DNA of 64,000 nucleotides, from positions 528,238 to 592,237 of the forward strand of contig NZ_JAHCVJ010000002.1 in NCBI RefSeq assembly GCF_018476885.1, read 5' to 3'. Shown here piece after piece: positions 52,928-61,891 of the stretch; position 1 is the first letter of the stretch, and every line of letters begins with the position of its first letter. Made by a program: the position numbers and the translations under genes. The notes beneath the pieces were generated by a model, which was not told the origin of the DNA, searched no databases, and saw nothing but the letters and a program-made list of their open reading frames with translations. The DNA comes from Geoanaerobacter pelophilus. GTDB taxonomy: Bacteria; Desulfobacterota; Desulfuromonadia; Geobacterales; DSM-12255.

Positions 52928-53362
52928 TCACTTAGCGGCAATCGAGTCGCCAGGCTTTATCACGCCACCGAGCACAACCTTGGCAAAGATCCCTTCCTTG
53001 GGCATGACGCAGTCCCCGGCCTGGTGGTAGATGGCGCAGCGGGTATGGCACTCCTTGCCGATCTGGGTGACTTCCAGCAGAGTTTCCCCAACCGTCAGCC
53101 GGGTGCCGATCGGCAGCGCCGGCAGGTCGATCCCTTGCGTGGTGATGTTCTCGGCAAAATCGCCGGTCGTGACAGCAAGCCCCAACGCCTGCATCTTGGC
53201 GATGCTCTCCATGGCCAGCAGGCTCACCTGCCGATGCCACTCCCCGGCATGGGCATCACCGACAATGCCGTGATTTTCCCGCAGCTCAACCTGATCGACC
53301 GGTGTTTTCCGTTCCCCTTTGTTCAGGCTTATGCAAACCGCCACCACCTTGGCTGCTGTCAT
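52928..53362 (-). CDS. MOSC-domain protein
   Basis: A 144-residue single MOSC domain, the C-terminal sulfurase-type module of molybdenum-cofactor handling proteins. The conserved Cys in IGKECHTRCAIYHQAGDCVMP and the GDAHAGEWHRQVSLL segment support the call. MOSC proteins can carry sulfur or bind cofactor. It follows moaA within the same run. ATG at 53362 is preferred because AGGAGG lies five bases before it; ATG at 53368 touches that site. Confidence 0.9.
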   Translation of the reverse strand: MTAAKVVAVCISLNKGERKTPVDQVELRENHGIVGDAHAGEWHRQVSLLAMESIAKMQALGLAVTTGDFAENITTQGIDLPALPIGTRLTVGETLLEVTQIGKECHTRCAIYHQAGDCVMPKEGIFAKVVLGGVIKPGDSIAAK

Positions 53363-53364
53363 TA

Positions 53365-54345
53365 TCATCCTCCTATCCGGGCCATATCGATCTGCCCCTG
53401 GCCGCCGTTGCTTTCCGCAAGCTGGTGCCGGTCAGGTTTTTCGGCCACTGTCCGCCTAAGGGCCTCTCCCAGTGCGATATCGTCACCACTGACCAGTATG
53501 GGGCGCAGGTCAACGGTGCCACGGTCGAAAAGACAACTCTTGGCAATGCCGCGGGAGGTGACCCTGATCCGGTTGCACTCCCCGCAGAAATGACAGGACA
53601 CCGGGGTGATCACACCAACCAGCCCGGCAGCCCCGGCGATCCGGCGGTAGCGCGCCGGTCCGGCCATCTTCTCCGGCGCCTCGTCGGCCATGGGAAACCG
53701 CTTTGCCAGCCGGTCAAGGATCTCTGCGCCCGGCATTACCGTTGCTTCCCATCCCGGCTGGGCCAGGGTTGGCATATACTCGATAAAACGCACCCGGTAG
53801 GGGCGATCCAGGGTCAGAGCGGCAAACTCTTCCAGCTCATCGTCATTTACTCCCCGCATCACCACCACATTGATCTTGATGAATTCGAACCCGGCAGCCT
53901 CGGCTGCAGCGATTCCGTCCAGCGCCCGGCGCAGTTCTCCGCCCCTGGTGATCTCGGCAAAGGTCTGCGGCCGCAGCGAATCGAGGCTGATATTAAGGCT
54001 CTCCACTCCGGCAGACCTGAGGTCAGCAGCCATTTCTCTCAACAGCATGCCGTTGGTGGTCAGCACTAGCCGCTGCAGTCCGGGAATTGCCTCCAGCCGT
54101 TGCAAGAAGTCGATGATCCCCCGCCGTACCAGCGGTTCGCCGCCGGTCACCCGAATCTTTTCCACACCGATAGCCACTGCAGCACGGGCAATGCGCAGCA
54201 GCTCCTCGTAACTCAGGATATCGTCATGACCGACCTTGACCAGCCCCTCGGCCGGCATGCAGTAGCGGCAGCGGAGATTGCACCGATCAGTCACCGAGAG
54301 CCGGAGATAGTTGATCCTTCTGCCGTGCGGATCGCGGAGAGCCAT
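53365..54345 (-). CDS. moaA: GTP 3',8-cyclase (molybdenum cofactor synthesis)
   Basis: Radical SAM enzyme for the first step of molybdopterin synthesis. The 326-residue protein has the N-terminal SAM cluster CNLRCRYC (Cys22, 26, 29) and the C-terminal cluster motif FCGECNRIRVTSRG with later Cys in SCLFDRG. The start overlaps the moeA stop (TAATG). Its neighbours mobA, moeA and MOSC make a cofactor-assembly group. moaC, moaD and moaE are not here, so the pathway is completed elsewhere. Confidence 0.96.
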   Translation of the reverse strand: MALRDPHGRRINYLRLSVTDRCNLRCRYCMPAEGLVKVGHDDILSYEELLRIARAAVAIGVEKIRVTGGEPLVRRGIIDFLQRLEAIPGLQRLVLTTNGMLLREMAADLRSAGVESLNISLDSLRPQTFAEITRGGELRRALDGIAAAEAAGFEFIKINVVVMRGVNDDELEEFAALTLDRPYRVRFIEYMPTLAQPGWEATVMPGAEILDRLAKRFPMADEAPEKMAGPARYRRIAGAAGLVGVITPVSCHFCGECNRIRVTSRGIAKSCLFDRGTVDLRPILVSGDDIALGEALRRTVAEKPDRHQLAESNGGQGQIDMARIGG

Positions 54346-55556
54346 TAACCTACCTCGCCCATCTCGAACTCCCGGTCGAGCAGGAGCACATCGACAACAT
54401 CTCCGACGCCATGGACCGCCTCGGGTGCCAGATAAACCAGCCCGTTCCCCTGGATCAGCGATGAAAGCCGGCCGGAACTCTGGTTGCCGGTAAGCGAGAC
54501 AACATAACCGTTATCACCCTTCGAGACCAAGCCTCGAACCAGGTGGGGGCGTTTCCCCTTATTGGCTGCAGGTTCCAGCAGTGCTGCCCGGACCTTCGGC
54601 CGCAAAATCCGGTGTCGCCCCATCGCCTTAAGGATCGCCGGGCGCACGAACAGCTCAAAAGAGACCATGGCGGCTACCGGGTTGCCCGGCAGGGCAAAGA
54701 CCGGCGTTCCGTTCAGCATGGCGAATGCCAACGGCTTGCCCGGCTTCATGTTGACCTTCCAGAAGGTTATTGCTCCGCCGAGATGCTCAATCGCCATCTT
54801 GACAAAATCCCGGTCGCCAACCGACACGCCGCCGGTAATGACCAGCAGGTCGGCGTTCAGCCCGCCCCTGATCTTGTCACAAGTGGCTTCGAGGCTGTCC
54901 GGGGCGATGCCGAGCAGCACCGGATCGCCCCCGGCATCCAGCACCTGGGCGGCCAGGCTGTAACTGTTGCTGTTAATGATCTTCCCCGGCGCCGGTGTTG
55001 ATCCTGGTTCCAGGAGCTCATCGCCGGTGGCCAGCACTGCGACCCGTGCCCGGCGGTGCACTGCCAGCGTTGTCACCCCCATGGCGGAGAGCATGCCGAT
55101 CTCCTGGGGCCTGAGGGTCGAGCCGGCAGGAATGACGATATCGCCAAGGCGGATATCCTCGCCCCGCTTGCGAATATGCGCCCCTGCCTTGGCAGGCGAT
55201 GTCAAGCGGATCCACTGGTCAAGCTGTTCGACATCCTCGATCGGCACCACGGTATCGCACCCCGGGGGGACCGGCGCGCCGGTCATGATCTTCACCGCTT
55301 CACCCGGTGGCACCGGCGCATCCCGTTCTTCCCCGGCCGGAAGAAAGCCGGTCACCCGGAGGCGCTCACCTTTGAGCGAGGCGTGGGAAAAAGCATATCC
55401 ATCCATGGCCGAGTTATCGGCTGGCGGGATGTCCCACGGCGCAATATGGTCTTCCGGAGTGACCCGGTTTAACCCCTGGAAAGCCGAAACCCTCTCCGTC
55501 TCCAGTGGTGAGATCTGTTCAAAAATGGTTTTTTGCGCTTCCTCAATACTGACCAT
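54345..55556 (-). CDS. moeA: Molybdopterin molybdotransferase
   Basis: Inserts molybdate into adenylated molybdopterin. The 403-residue protein has the N-terminal region (LNRVTPEDHIAPWDIPPADNSAMDGYAF), the MPT-binding core VITGGVSVGDRDFVKMAI and the Gly-rich PGNPVAAMVSFELFV segment, then the C-terminal beta domain. Length is standard. It follows mobA by 17 bases and is coupled to moaA. Confidence 0.96.
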   Translation of the reverse strand: MVSIEEAQKTIFEQISPLETERVSAFQGLNRVTPEDHIAPWDIPPADNSAMDGYAFSHASLKGERLRVTGFLPAGEERDAPVPPGEAVKIMTGAPVPPGCDTVVPIEDVEQLDQWIRLTSPAKAGAHIRKRGEDIRLGDIVIPAGSTLRPQEIGMLSAMGVTTLAVHRRARVAVLATGDELLEPGSTPAPGKIINSNSYSLAAQVLDAGGDPVLLGIAPDSLEATCDKIRGGLNADLLVITGGVSVGDRDFVKMAIEHLGGAITFWKVNMKPGKPLAFAMLNGTPVFALPGNPVAAMVSFELFVRPAILKAMGRHRILRPKVRAALLEPAANKGKRPHLVRGLVSKGDNGYVVSLTGNQSSGRLSSLIQGNGLVYLAPEAVHGVGDVVDVLLLDREFEMGEVG

Positions 55557-55573
55557 GGACCGGATTCCTCTTC

Positions 55574-56197
55574 TTACCCTGAGATCTCCCCTGTGATTTT
55601 TGCAAAATCTTCCGGAGTGTTGACGTTCATGAACGCTCTCCCATCCCGGTCGAACCGGGCCAGCTCTTCGGCAGTCACATACCTGGCATTCACCTGCGGA
55701 TAATAGGCAAAGGCGCAGTAGTTGCCACTCTCCAGCAGCTCCCTGATCGGTTCGAGGCAGCTTTTTGCGTAGAGCGCGAACAACGGTTCATAGCCATGCT
55801 CGGTCAAGGGCACCACTGCATCGTAGCCATTCCTGAGGGTACAGAGATAGCGGAGCAACTCCCGGTTCGGGAACGGAAGGTCACATGAACTGACAAAAAC
55901 ATAATCGGTTTCAGCCTGGCAGAGACCGGTGTAGACCCCTCCAAGGGCGCTGCCGGGGTAGATGTCCGGGACAATCGCAAGGTTGTAGCCGGCAAAGCGC
56001 TCTTCCCGGTCACCGACCAGCAAAATCCGCGGGAAGCTCTCCCTGAACAGCTCAACTATCCGCTCGAAAATGGCAACGCCGTTGACCTTGAGGAATGCCT
56101 TATCTTGCCCCATGCGCCGGCTCTTGCCGCCGACCAGAACCACGCCGGTTATGTTATCCCGAATATCGGCAGATGTCACGTCGGAACCCCGAACCAC
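55574..56197 (-). CDS. mobA: Molybdenum cofactor guanylyltransferase
   Basis: Attaches GMP to molybdopterin to give the MGD form used by DMSO-reductase-family enzymes such as the one encoded nearby. The 207-residue protein has the nucleotide-binding motif [14 protein letters not shown] near its N-terminus and [15 protein letters not shown] with the metal Asp. It overlaps the acr3 stop by 22 bases. The start codon is GTG; 56197 or the in-frame GTG at 56179 are both possible. Confidence 0.93.
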   Translation of the reverse strand: MVRGSDVTSADIRDNITGVVLVGGKSRRMGQDKAFLKVNGVAIFERIVELFRESFPRILLVGDREERFAGYNLAIVPDIYPGSALGGVYTGLCQAETDYVFVSSCDLPFPNRELLRYLCTLRNGYDAVVPLTEHGYEPLFALYAKSCLEPIRELLESGNYCAFAYYPQVNARYVTAEELARFDRDGRAFMNVNTPEDFAKITGEISG

Positions 56198-57228
56198 CGC
56201 TGCCGGAACCAGAAGGCAACATTCACCAAGCCGATCATCACCGGCACTTCCACCAATGGCCCAATAACCGCGGCAAAGGCGGCCCCGGAGTTGAGGCCGA
56301 ACACAGCCACGGCTACGGCAATGGCCAGCTCAAAGTTGTTGCTGGCAGCCGTAAAGGCGAGGGTGGTGGTCTTGCTGTAATCGGCCCCCAGCCGTTTGCC
56401 CATCCAGAACGACACGAGAAACATGACGATGAAGTAGATCAGCAACGGGATGGCAATTCGCACCACGTCCAGCGGCAGTTGCACGATGAGCTGCCCCTTG
56501 AGGCTGAACATGACCACGATGGTGAAGAGCAGAGCAATCAGGGTTATGGGCCCGATCCTCGGTACAAACTCCCGGTGATAGCGCTCCTTACCCATGACCT
56601 TTACCCCGACCAGCCTAGTCAAAGCCCCGGCGATACAGGGGATGCCGAGATAGATAAAGACGCTTTCGGCAATCTGGCGAATGCTGACATCCACTACCAT
56701 TCCTTTAAGCCCCACCAGCGGCGGCAACACAGTAATGAAGAACCAGGCATAGACGCTGTAGAAGAGCACCTGAAATATGCTGTTGAAGGCAACCAGCCCG
56801 GCCGCGTACTCGGTATTCCCCTTGGCCAGTTCATTCCAGACGATCACCATGGCGATGCACCGGGCCAGGCCGATCATGATCAGCCCTACCAGATACTCCG
56901 GCTTGTCCGGCAGGAACACCACCGCCAGGATGAACATCAGCACCGGCCCGATCAGCCAGTTCTGCACCAGCGACAACCCCAGGATCTGCTTGTTGTGGAA
57001 GACCTCCGGCATCTCCTCATACTTCACCTTGGCAAAGGGGGGGTACATCATCAGGATCAGACCAGCGGCAATGGGCAGGTTGGTGGTGCCGACCTGGAAC
57101 GAGTTGATGAAACGTTCTACGCCGGGAATAAAATAGCCTAGGCCAACGCCCAGTGCCATGGCGCTAAAGATCCAGGCAGTCAGCCAGCGATCAAGAAAGG
57201 ATAGATTACGGGAAACATGGTCGCTCAT
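56176..57228 (-). CDS. acr3: Arsenite efflux transporter, Acr3 type
   Basis: Exports arsenite (and often antimonite) by proton antiport. The 350-residue protein has ten predicted membrane segments and the conserved Cys in [17 protein letters not shown] needed for metalloid transport, plus [19 protein letters not shown] near the C-terminus. Strong GGAGGTG before the ATG. An ArsR-type operator lies in the 82-base gap to arsR. It runs into the molybdenum-cofactor genes, an unusual arrangement. Confidence 0.95.
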   Translation of the reverse strand: MSDHVSRNLSFLDRWLTAWIFSAMALGVGLGYFIPGVERFINSFQVGTTNLPIAAGLILMMYPPFAKVKYEEMPEVFHNKQILGLSLVQNWLIGPVLMFILAVVFLPDKPEYLVGLIMIGLARCIAMVIVWNELAKGNTEYAAGLVAFNSIFQVLFYSVYAWFFITVLPPLVGLKGMVVDVSIRQIAESVFIYLGIPCIAGALTRLVGVKVMGKERYHREFVPRIGPITLIALLFTIVVMFSLKGQLIVQLPLDVVRIAIPLLIYFIVMFLVSFWMGKRLGADYSKTTTLAFTAASNNFELAIAVAVAVFGLNSGAAFAAVIGPLVEVPVMIGLVNVAFWFRQRWFGVPT

Positions 57229-57276
57229 GATTCACCTCCAAATATGCCATTGGCCAGTTTTTTTCATGCCGGCAAG

Positions 57277-57298
57277 TATATCCGCCTTAACGGATATA
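57277..57298. promoter_or_regulatory. ArsR-type operator before acr3
   Basis: TATATCCG (57277-57284) and CGGATATA (57291-57298) form a perfect 8-bp inverted repeat with a six-base spacer, in the gap between arsR and acr3. The same half-site is found at 57743-57762. Confidence 0.7.
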
Positions 57299-57310
57299 TC
57301 AAGAGAAAAA

Positions 57311-57658
57311 TCAGGGACAGGCGGCAGGCTTGTCTTTCAAAAGGGCGGCAAGGGCAGAGCGGTCGGCTGCAACCTCGGGGAGATCAGCGGCGTGTTGTTT
57401 AAGGATCAGGAGCATTGCCTTACAGAAATCGCAGCTTTCCTGGCTTAGCGCATAGTGCATCCATACCCCTTGACGGCGAGTATCCACCCAACAACTGCGC
57501 TTGAGATAGGCAAGGTGACGCGACACCGTGGATTGAGGGAGTTTTAGCACTGCCATCAAGTCACAGACGCACAGTTCGCCTTCTGCCTGAAGCAGCAGGA
57601 CGATGCGCAGACGTATCGGATCGGAGAGGGCTTTGATTGTCTGGGTGAGATGCTTCAT
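57311..57658 (-). CDS. arsR: ArsR-family metalloid-responsive repressor
   Basis: A 115-residue winged-helix repressor that releases DNA when it binds As(III) or Sb(III). It has the classical sensing pair ELCVCDL (Cys30, Cys32) at the start of the recognition region, the recognition helix LPQSTVSRHLAYLKR and a C-terminal Cys (AACP), with a further Cys pair in SCDFCKA that could be a third ligand. AAGG before the ATG. Two identical-half-site inverted repeats flank the gene, so it probably represses itself, acr3 and the plus-strand oxidoreductase. Confidence 0.95.
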   Translation of the reverse strand: MKHLTQTIKALSDPIRLRIVLLLQAEGELCVCDLMAVLKLPQSTVSRHLAYLKRSCWVDTRRQGVWMHYALSQESCDFCKAMLLILKQHAADLPEVAADRSALAALLKDKPAACP

Positions 57659-57742
57659 AGATACCTTTTATACTGTCCGGCATGCCTTACGTCAAGCAGC
57701 GGAATGCTTCTGATAACCCCAGCAAGAGATTAATAGCTTGCA

Positions 57743-57762
57743 ATATCCGCAATAGCGGATAT
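57743..57762. promoter_or_regulatory. ArsR-type operator in the arsR/oxidoreductase promoter region
   Basis: ATATCCGC (57743-57750) and GCGGATAT (57755-57762) form a perfect 8-bp inverted repeat with a four-base centre. It lies between the divergent arsR and ferredoxin-type genes, 31 bases before the plus-strand ATG, and shares the ATATCCG half-site with the operator before acr3. Confidence 0.7.
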
Positions 57763-57793
57763 ATTTCTCAAAAATAATTCTTGGGAGGGATTC

Positions 57794-58546
57794 ATGCATC
57801 ACGAAGATATACTCATCGCCATGCAGAATGACCTGCAACGAGCACTTGCAAAGCCGGACAAAGAGCGGCGTTGGGCCATGCTGATCGATCTGCGCAAATG
57901 CGTGGGATGCCACGCCTGTACTGTCGGCTGTGTCTCAGAAAATAAGCTACCCCCTAAACTGCAGTACCGGCCAGTTCATGAATACGAGCAGGGGAAATAT
58001 CCCGCAGTTTCCCGAACGTTCCTGCCCCGACCCTGCATGCAGTGCGACAAACCTCCCTGCGTCACGGTTTGCCCGAAAACCGGCAAAGCGACCTGGAAAG
58101 AGACGACCGGCGTCGGAGCCGGCATCGTACCGGTCAACTACAGCGAGTGCATCAGCTGCGGTAAATGCGTGAAGGCCTGCCCCTACAATGCTCGGACCCT
58201 CGATCCCGGAGGCTTCCACACCGACGGTACTCCGGCGGTCCAGAGATATGAACAGCTTGCTTCCTTTGAGTATGGCAGGAAGCTGGAGCGTGCTGCAAAA
58301 GGGATCCCGGTGCGCAAGGCCAGGAAATGCCACTTCTGCATGCACCGACTGGCAGCAGGCCAGCTTCCCATGTGTGCCACCACCTGCATCGGCCGGGCTA
58401 CCTACTTCGGCGATGAAAGTGACCCGCAAAGCGTGATCGCTCAGGTAAAGAGCAATGCCAAACTGCAGATACTAAAAGCAACGCTGGGAACCGCTCCCCG
58501 AGTCTACTATATTGCCAATGAAAAGCTGGAGGTGCTCTATGTCTAA
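57794..58546 (+). CDS. Four-cluster ferredoxin-type subunit of a molybdoenzyme
   Basis: Electron-transfer (B) subunit. The 250-residue protein has four Cys groups typical of DMSO-reductase-family B subunits: CVGCHACTVGC (Cys36-46), CMQCDKPPCVTVCP, CISCGKCVKACP and a fourth CHFCMHRL followed by CATTC. There is no signal peptide, so it is probably co-exported with the Tat-signalled A subunit. Good GGGAGGG before the ATG. It overlaps the A-subunit start by eight bases. Sequence character places it with TtrB/ArrB/PsrB; the exact family cannot be fixed by eye. Confidence 0.9.
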   Translation: MHHEDILIAMQNDLQRALAKPDKERRWAMLIDLRKCVGCHACTVGCVSENKLPPKLQYRPVHEYEQGKYPAVSRTFLPRPCMQCDKPPCVTVCPKTGKATWKETTGVGAGIVPVNYSECISCGKCVKACPYNARTLDPGGFHTDGTPAVQRYEQLASFEYGRKLERAAKGIPVRKARKCHFCMHRLAAGQLPMCATTCIGRATYFGDESDPQSVIAQVKSNAKLQILKATLGTAPRVYYIANEKLEVLYV

Positions 58547-61500
58547 CAACGGCATGTCGCGCCGCGACTTTATGAAAAAGGCCGCAATCACCGGATGCGG
58601 AGCCATTGTTGCCTCCCAGCTCGACTTTGCCCGTGGCCTTATCACCCGGGTCGAGGCAGGAGAAATCACTGCCGCTGAGGCTTATGAACTAATGAAAGCA
58701 GAAAATACTCTCTATACCGTCTGCCTCAACTGCAATACCGGCTGCGGCATTAAGGTAAAGATCCTGGATGGCGTGGCGGTTAAGATCGACGGCAACCCCT
58801 ATAATCCTTTTAACCTCCACCCGCACCTGGAGATGAAAGAGGCCCCTGAGTCAGCAGTCAAGGTGGATGCCGGACTCTGCCCCAAAGGACAGGCAGGCCA
58901 TCAGGGGGCCTATGACCCGTACCGGATCACGAAAGTCCTGAAACGGGCCGGCAAACGAGGCGAAAACAAGTGGCAGACAATCCCGTTCGATCAGGCAGTG
59001 ACGGAAATAATCAATGGCGGTGCCCTGTTCAAGCACGTTGCAGGCGAAGAAAATCGCCAGGTCACCGGCCTTAAGGAACTCTATGCCCTGAAGGACAGCA
59101 AGGTCTTCGAGGAGATGGGGCATGACATCGCTGCCTTGCGCAAGAAGAAGCCGGAAGAGCGAGCCAAGGCCATTGGCGAGTTCAAGACCAAGCATCATGC
59201 CAACCTGGGGGTGCTGATCGACCCGGACCATCCTGATTTCGGTCCGAAGAACAATCAGTTCGTCTATTTCTGGGGCCGCAAGAAAGGTGGGCGTTCCAAT
59301 TTCGCTGCTGCCTTTACCTCTGCCTTTGGCACAGCCAATACTCATGGCCATACTACGGTTTGTCAGGGGTCACTCTACTTTGCCTGCAAAGCGATGAGCG
59401 AGCAGTATGCGGGTAACAGCTTCAAAGACGGCCAGAAGTTTTACTGGCAGGCCGATCAGGAGAATAGCGACTATGTGCTGTTCGTCGGCGCCAACCTGTT
59501 CGATGGCAACTATGGCCCCACCAATCGCGCCATGCGCATGACCCAGCGACTGGCCGACGGTAAGCTGAAGATGACCGTGCTCGACCCCCGGTTCACGAAA
59601 CTGGCCAGCAAGTCCCAACGGTGGGTGCCGATTCAGCCGGGGACCGACGCTGCTTTTGCCATGGGAATGACCAGATGGATCCTTGAGAACAAGCGGTTCG
59701 ACGGAAAGTACCTGGCCAACTGCAACAAGGCTGCTGCTAGCGCCGACAAGGAGGCTACCTGGAGCAACAGCGCCTGGCTGGTGAAGCTGGACAAGGAAGG
59801 AAAGCCGGGCAAGTTCCTCCGCGCCCACGAGATCGGTCTCAAGCCTGCGGAAAAGCGAAAAGACAAGGACGGCAAGGAGTTCGACTTCGAATATCTTGTC
59901 ACCATGGTTGATGGCAAGCCGCTGGCCTTTGATCCCAATGACGACAAGAGCGGCGTCAAGGGCGAACTGTTCGTCACAGCTGAACTAAAGGATAGCGAAG
60001 GTAAGCCGGTCAAGGTAAAGAGCGGCCTGCAGCTTATGCTGGAGGCATCTCAGGAAAAGTCCATCGCTGACTATGCCAAGATCTGCGGCACCGATAGCGC
60101 CACCATCGAGACAGTAGCCAAGGAGTTCACCAGCTACGGCAAAAAGGCCTGCGTCGACATGCATCGCGGCCCAGCCCAGCACACTAACGGCTTCTACAAC
60201 ATCTCATCCCTGATGAACCTCAACCTGCTCATCGGTAACTTCGACTGGAAGGGGGGGATGATCGCCGCAGCGACGTTCAACACCGACGGCACCAGCACCA
60301 GCAGCGACAAACAGCCGTTCAACTTCAAAAAGATTGGTCCTAAGGGGCTCAAAACCTTCGGCACTTCGATTATCCGCCACGACTGGAAGTATGAGGAGTC
60401 ATCCCTGTTCAAGGGGAAAGAGTCATACCCGGCCAAACGCAACTGGTGGCCACTCTCTTCCGACGTCTATGAAGAGATCCTCCCTTCCATTGCCGACGGC
60501 TACCCTTATCAGGCCAAGATCGTCTTCTCCTACATGGGGGCGCCGACCTACTCGCTGCCGGCCGGCCATACCAACATGGAGGCGCTGGTCAACCTGGAGA
60601 AACTGCCACTGTACATTGCCAGCGACATCCTGGTGGGACCGACGTCCATGTACGCCGACTACATCATCCCGGACCTCCACTACCTGGAGCGCTGGGAGTT
60701 CCAGGGTTCGCACCCCAACATGCCGGTACGGGTCCAGCCGGTGCGCCAGCCGGTCATCGCCTCTCCCAACGAGATTGTGACGGTCTTCGGTGAGCAGCAG
60801 CCAATTTCCTACGAAACCTTCTGGCTTGCCCTGGCCGAGAAGCTGGGGATCAAGGGTTTCGGTAGAAACGGCTTCGGTGAAGGGCAGGATTTTACCCGGC
60901 CAGACGACTTCTACATCAGGATGGTGGCCAACATCGCCCTTGACCGGAAAGAGCCGGTGGCCGACGCCGGCCAAGCAGAGATCGACCTGTTCCTGAAGAG
61001 CCGTCGTCACTTGCCCAAAAATGTCTTTAACCCTGAACGCTGGCAGAAAATTGCCGGTGCCGCCTGGCCCAAGGTGGTAACGATCCTGAACCGCGGCGGT
61101 CGCTTCGACAGCCAGTCTGCCACGTATAAGGGCGATCATGTTGCCAACAAGTACGGTAAACTGATCAACCTTTACCAGGAGAAGACCGCCGGCTGCAAGG
61201 ACGCCTTCACCGGCAAGAGCTTTTATGGTTCAGCCCGTTATGTCCCGGTTGCCGACACCATGGGGAATGACACTAAAAAGCAATCCGATGGTTACCCGCT
61301 GCATCTGATCACACAGCGGGATGTGCGCCACTGCAAGGCAAGAACCATCACCAATCAGTACCTGACCGACTCAATGCCGGAAAACGGGATCATCATCCAT
61401 AGCAGCGATGCTCAAAAACTAGGGGTGAAGACCGGCGACAAAGTGAAGGTGGTGTCTGCCACCAACCCGGACGGTGTCTATAACCTGCAAAATGGCAAAA

Positions 61501-61769
61501 TGAAACCGATGATCGGCAAGGTGCAGGTCACCGAGACCATCCGCCCCGGAGTTGTTACCTTTACCCTGGGCCACGGTCACTGGGACTCTGGCGCCGAGGA
61601 TGTCACCATTGACGGCAAGGTCATCAAAGCCGACAAACGCCGGGCTGCCGGGGTCCACGCCAACGCCGCCATGTGGATCGATCCACACCTGAAAAACACC
61701 TGCATGATCGACAAGGTTGGCGGCAGCGTCTCCTTTTACGATACTAAAATAAAGCTGGTCAAGGTGTAG
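58539..61769 (+). CDS. Tat-exported molybdopterin oxidoreductase, TtrA-like
   Basis: Catalytic subunit of a periplasmic DMSO-reductase-family enzyme, 1076 residues. It has a twin-arginine signal (MSRRDFMKKAA), a [4Fe-4S] site Cys62, Cys65, Cys69 and Cys114 (CLNCNTGCG, LCPKGQ), and the Mo-ligand region HTTVCQGSLYF with Cys275, plus the MGD-binding C-terminal domain. Large size and the CQGSLYF region point to the tetrathionate/selenate/arsenate/antimonate reductase group. The ATG at 58539 follows GGAGGTG; the longer frame lacks a signal. No NrfD-type membrane subunit is adjacent. An ArsR operator in the promoter suggests arsenic or antimony chemistry. Confidence 0.88.
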   Translation: MSNNGMSRRDFMKKAAITGCGAIVASQLDFARGLITRVEAGEITAAEAYELMKAENTLYTVCLNCNTGCGIKVKILDGVAVKIDGNPYNPFNLHPHLEMKEAPESAVKVDAGLCPKGQAGHQGAYDPYRITKVLKRAGKRGENKWQTIPFDQAVTEIINGGALFKHVAGEENRQVTGLKELYALKDSKVFEEMGHDIAALRKKKPEERAKAIGEFKTKHHANLGVLIDPDHPDFGPKNNQFVYFWGRKKGGRSNFAAAFTSAFGTANTHGHTTVCQGSLYFACKAMSEQYAGNSFKDGQKFYWQADQENSDYVLFVGANLFDGNYGPTNRAMRMTQRLADGKLKMTVLDPRFTKLASKSQRWVPIQPGTDAAFAMGMTRWILENKRFDGKYLANCNKAAASADKEATWSNSAWLVKLDKEGKPGKFLRAHEIGLKPAEKRKDKDGKEFDFEYLVTMVDGKPLAFDPNDDKSGVKGELFVTAELKDSEGKPVKVKSGLQLMLEASQEKSIADYAKICGTDSATIETVAKEFTSYGKKACVDMHRGPAQHTNGFYNISSLMNLNLLIGNFDWKGGMIAAATFNTDGTSTSSDKQPFNFKKIGPKGLKTFGTSIIRHDWKYEESSLFKGKESYPAKRNWWPLSSDVYEEILPSIADGYPYQAKIVFSYMGAPTYSLPAGHTNMEALVNLEKLPLYIASDILVGPTSMYADYIIPDLHYLERWEFQGSHPNMPVRVQPVRQPVIASPNEIVTVFGEQQPISYETFWLALAEKLGIKGFGRNGFGEGQDFTRPDDFYIRMVANIALDRKEPVADAGQAEIDLFLKSRRHLPKNVFNPERWQKIAGAAWPKVVTILNRGGRFDSQSATYKGDHVANKYGKLINLYQEKTAGCKDAFTGKSFYGSARYVPVADTMGNDTKKQSDGYPLHLITQRDVRHCKARTITNQYLTDSMPENGIIIHSSDAQKLGVKTGDKVKVVSATNPDGVYNLQNGKMKPMIGKVQVTETIRPGVVTFTLGHGHWDSGAEDVTIDGKVIKADKRRAAGVHANAAMWIDPHLKNTCMIDKVGGSVSFYDTKIKLVKV

Positions 61770-61790
61770 CTTCTGGGAAAAACCTTGCGG

Positions 61791-61824
61791 AACAGCGGGC
61801 TGCCGGCAACGGTAGCCCGTTGTT
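61791..61824 (+). terminator. Terminator after the oxidoreductase genes
   Basis: AACAGCGGGCT (61791-61801) and AGCCCGTTGTT (61814-61824) pair along 11 bp with one G-U. A short T-containing tail follows. Confidence 0.7.
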
Positions 61825-61891
61825 ATTTGGTGGGGCGGAAAATGTCGTGGCAGATGATTCGGGAATAGGGCGGCACAATTCCAAGGGTGCT

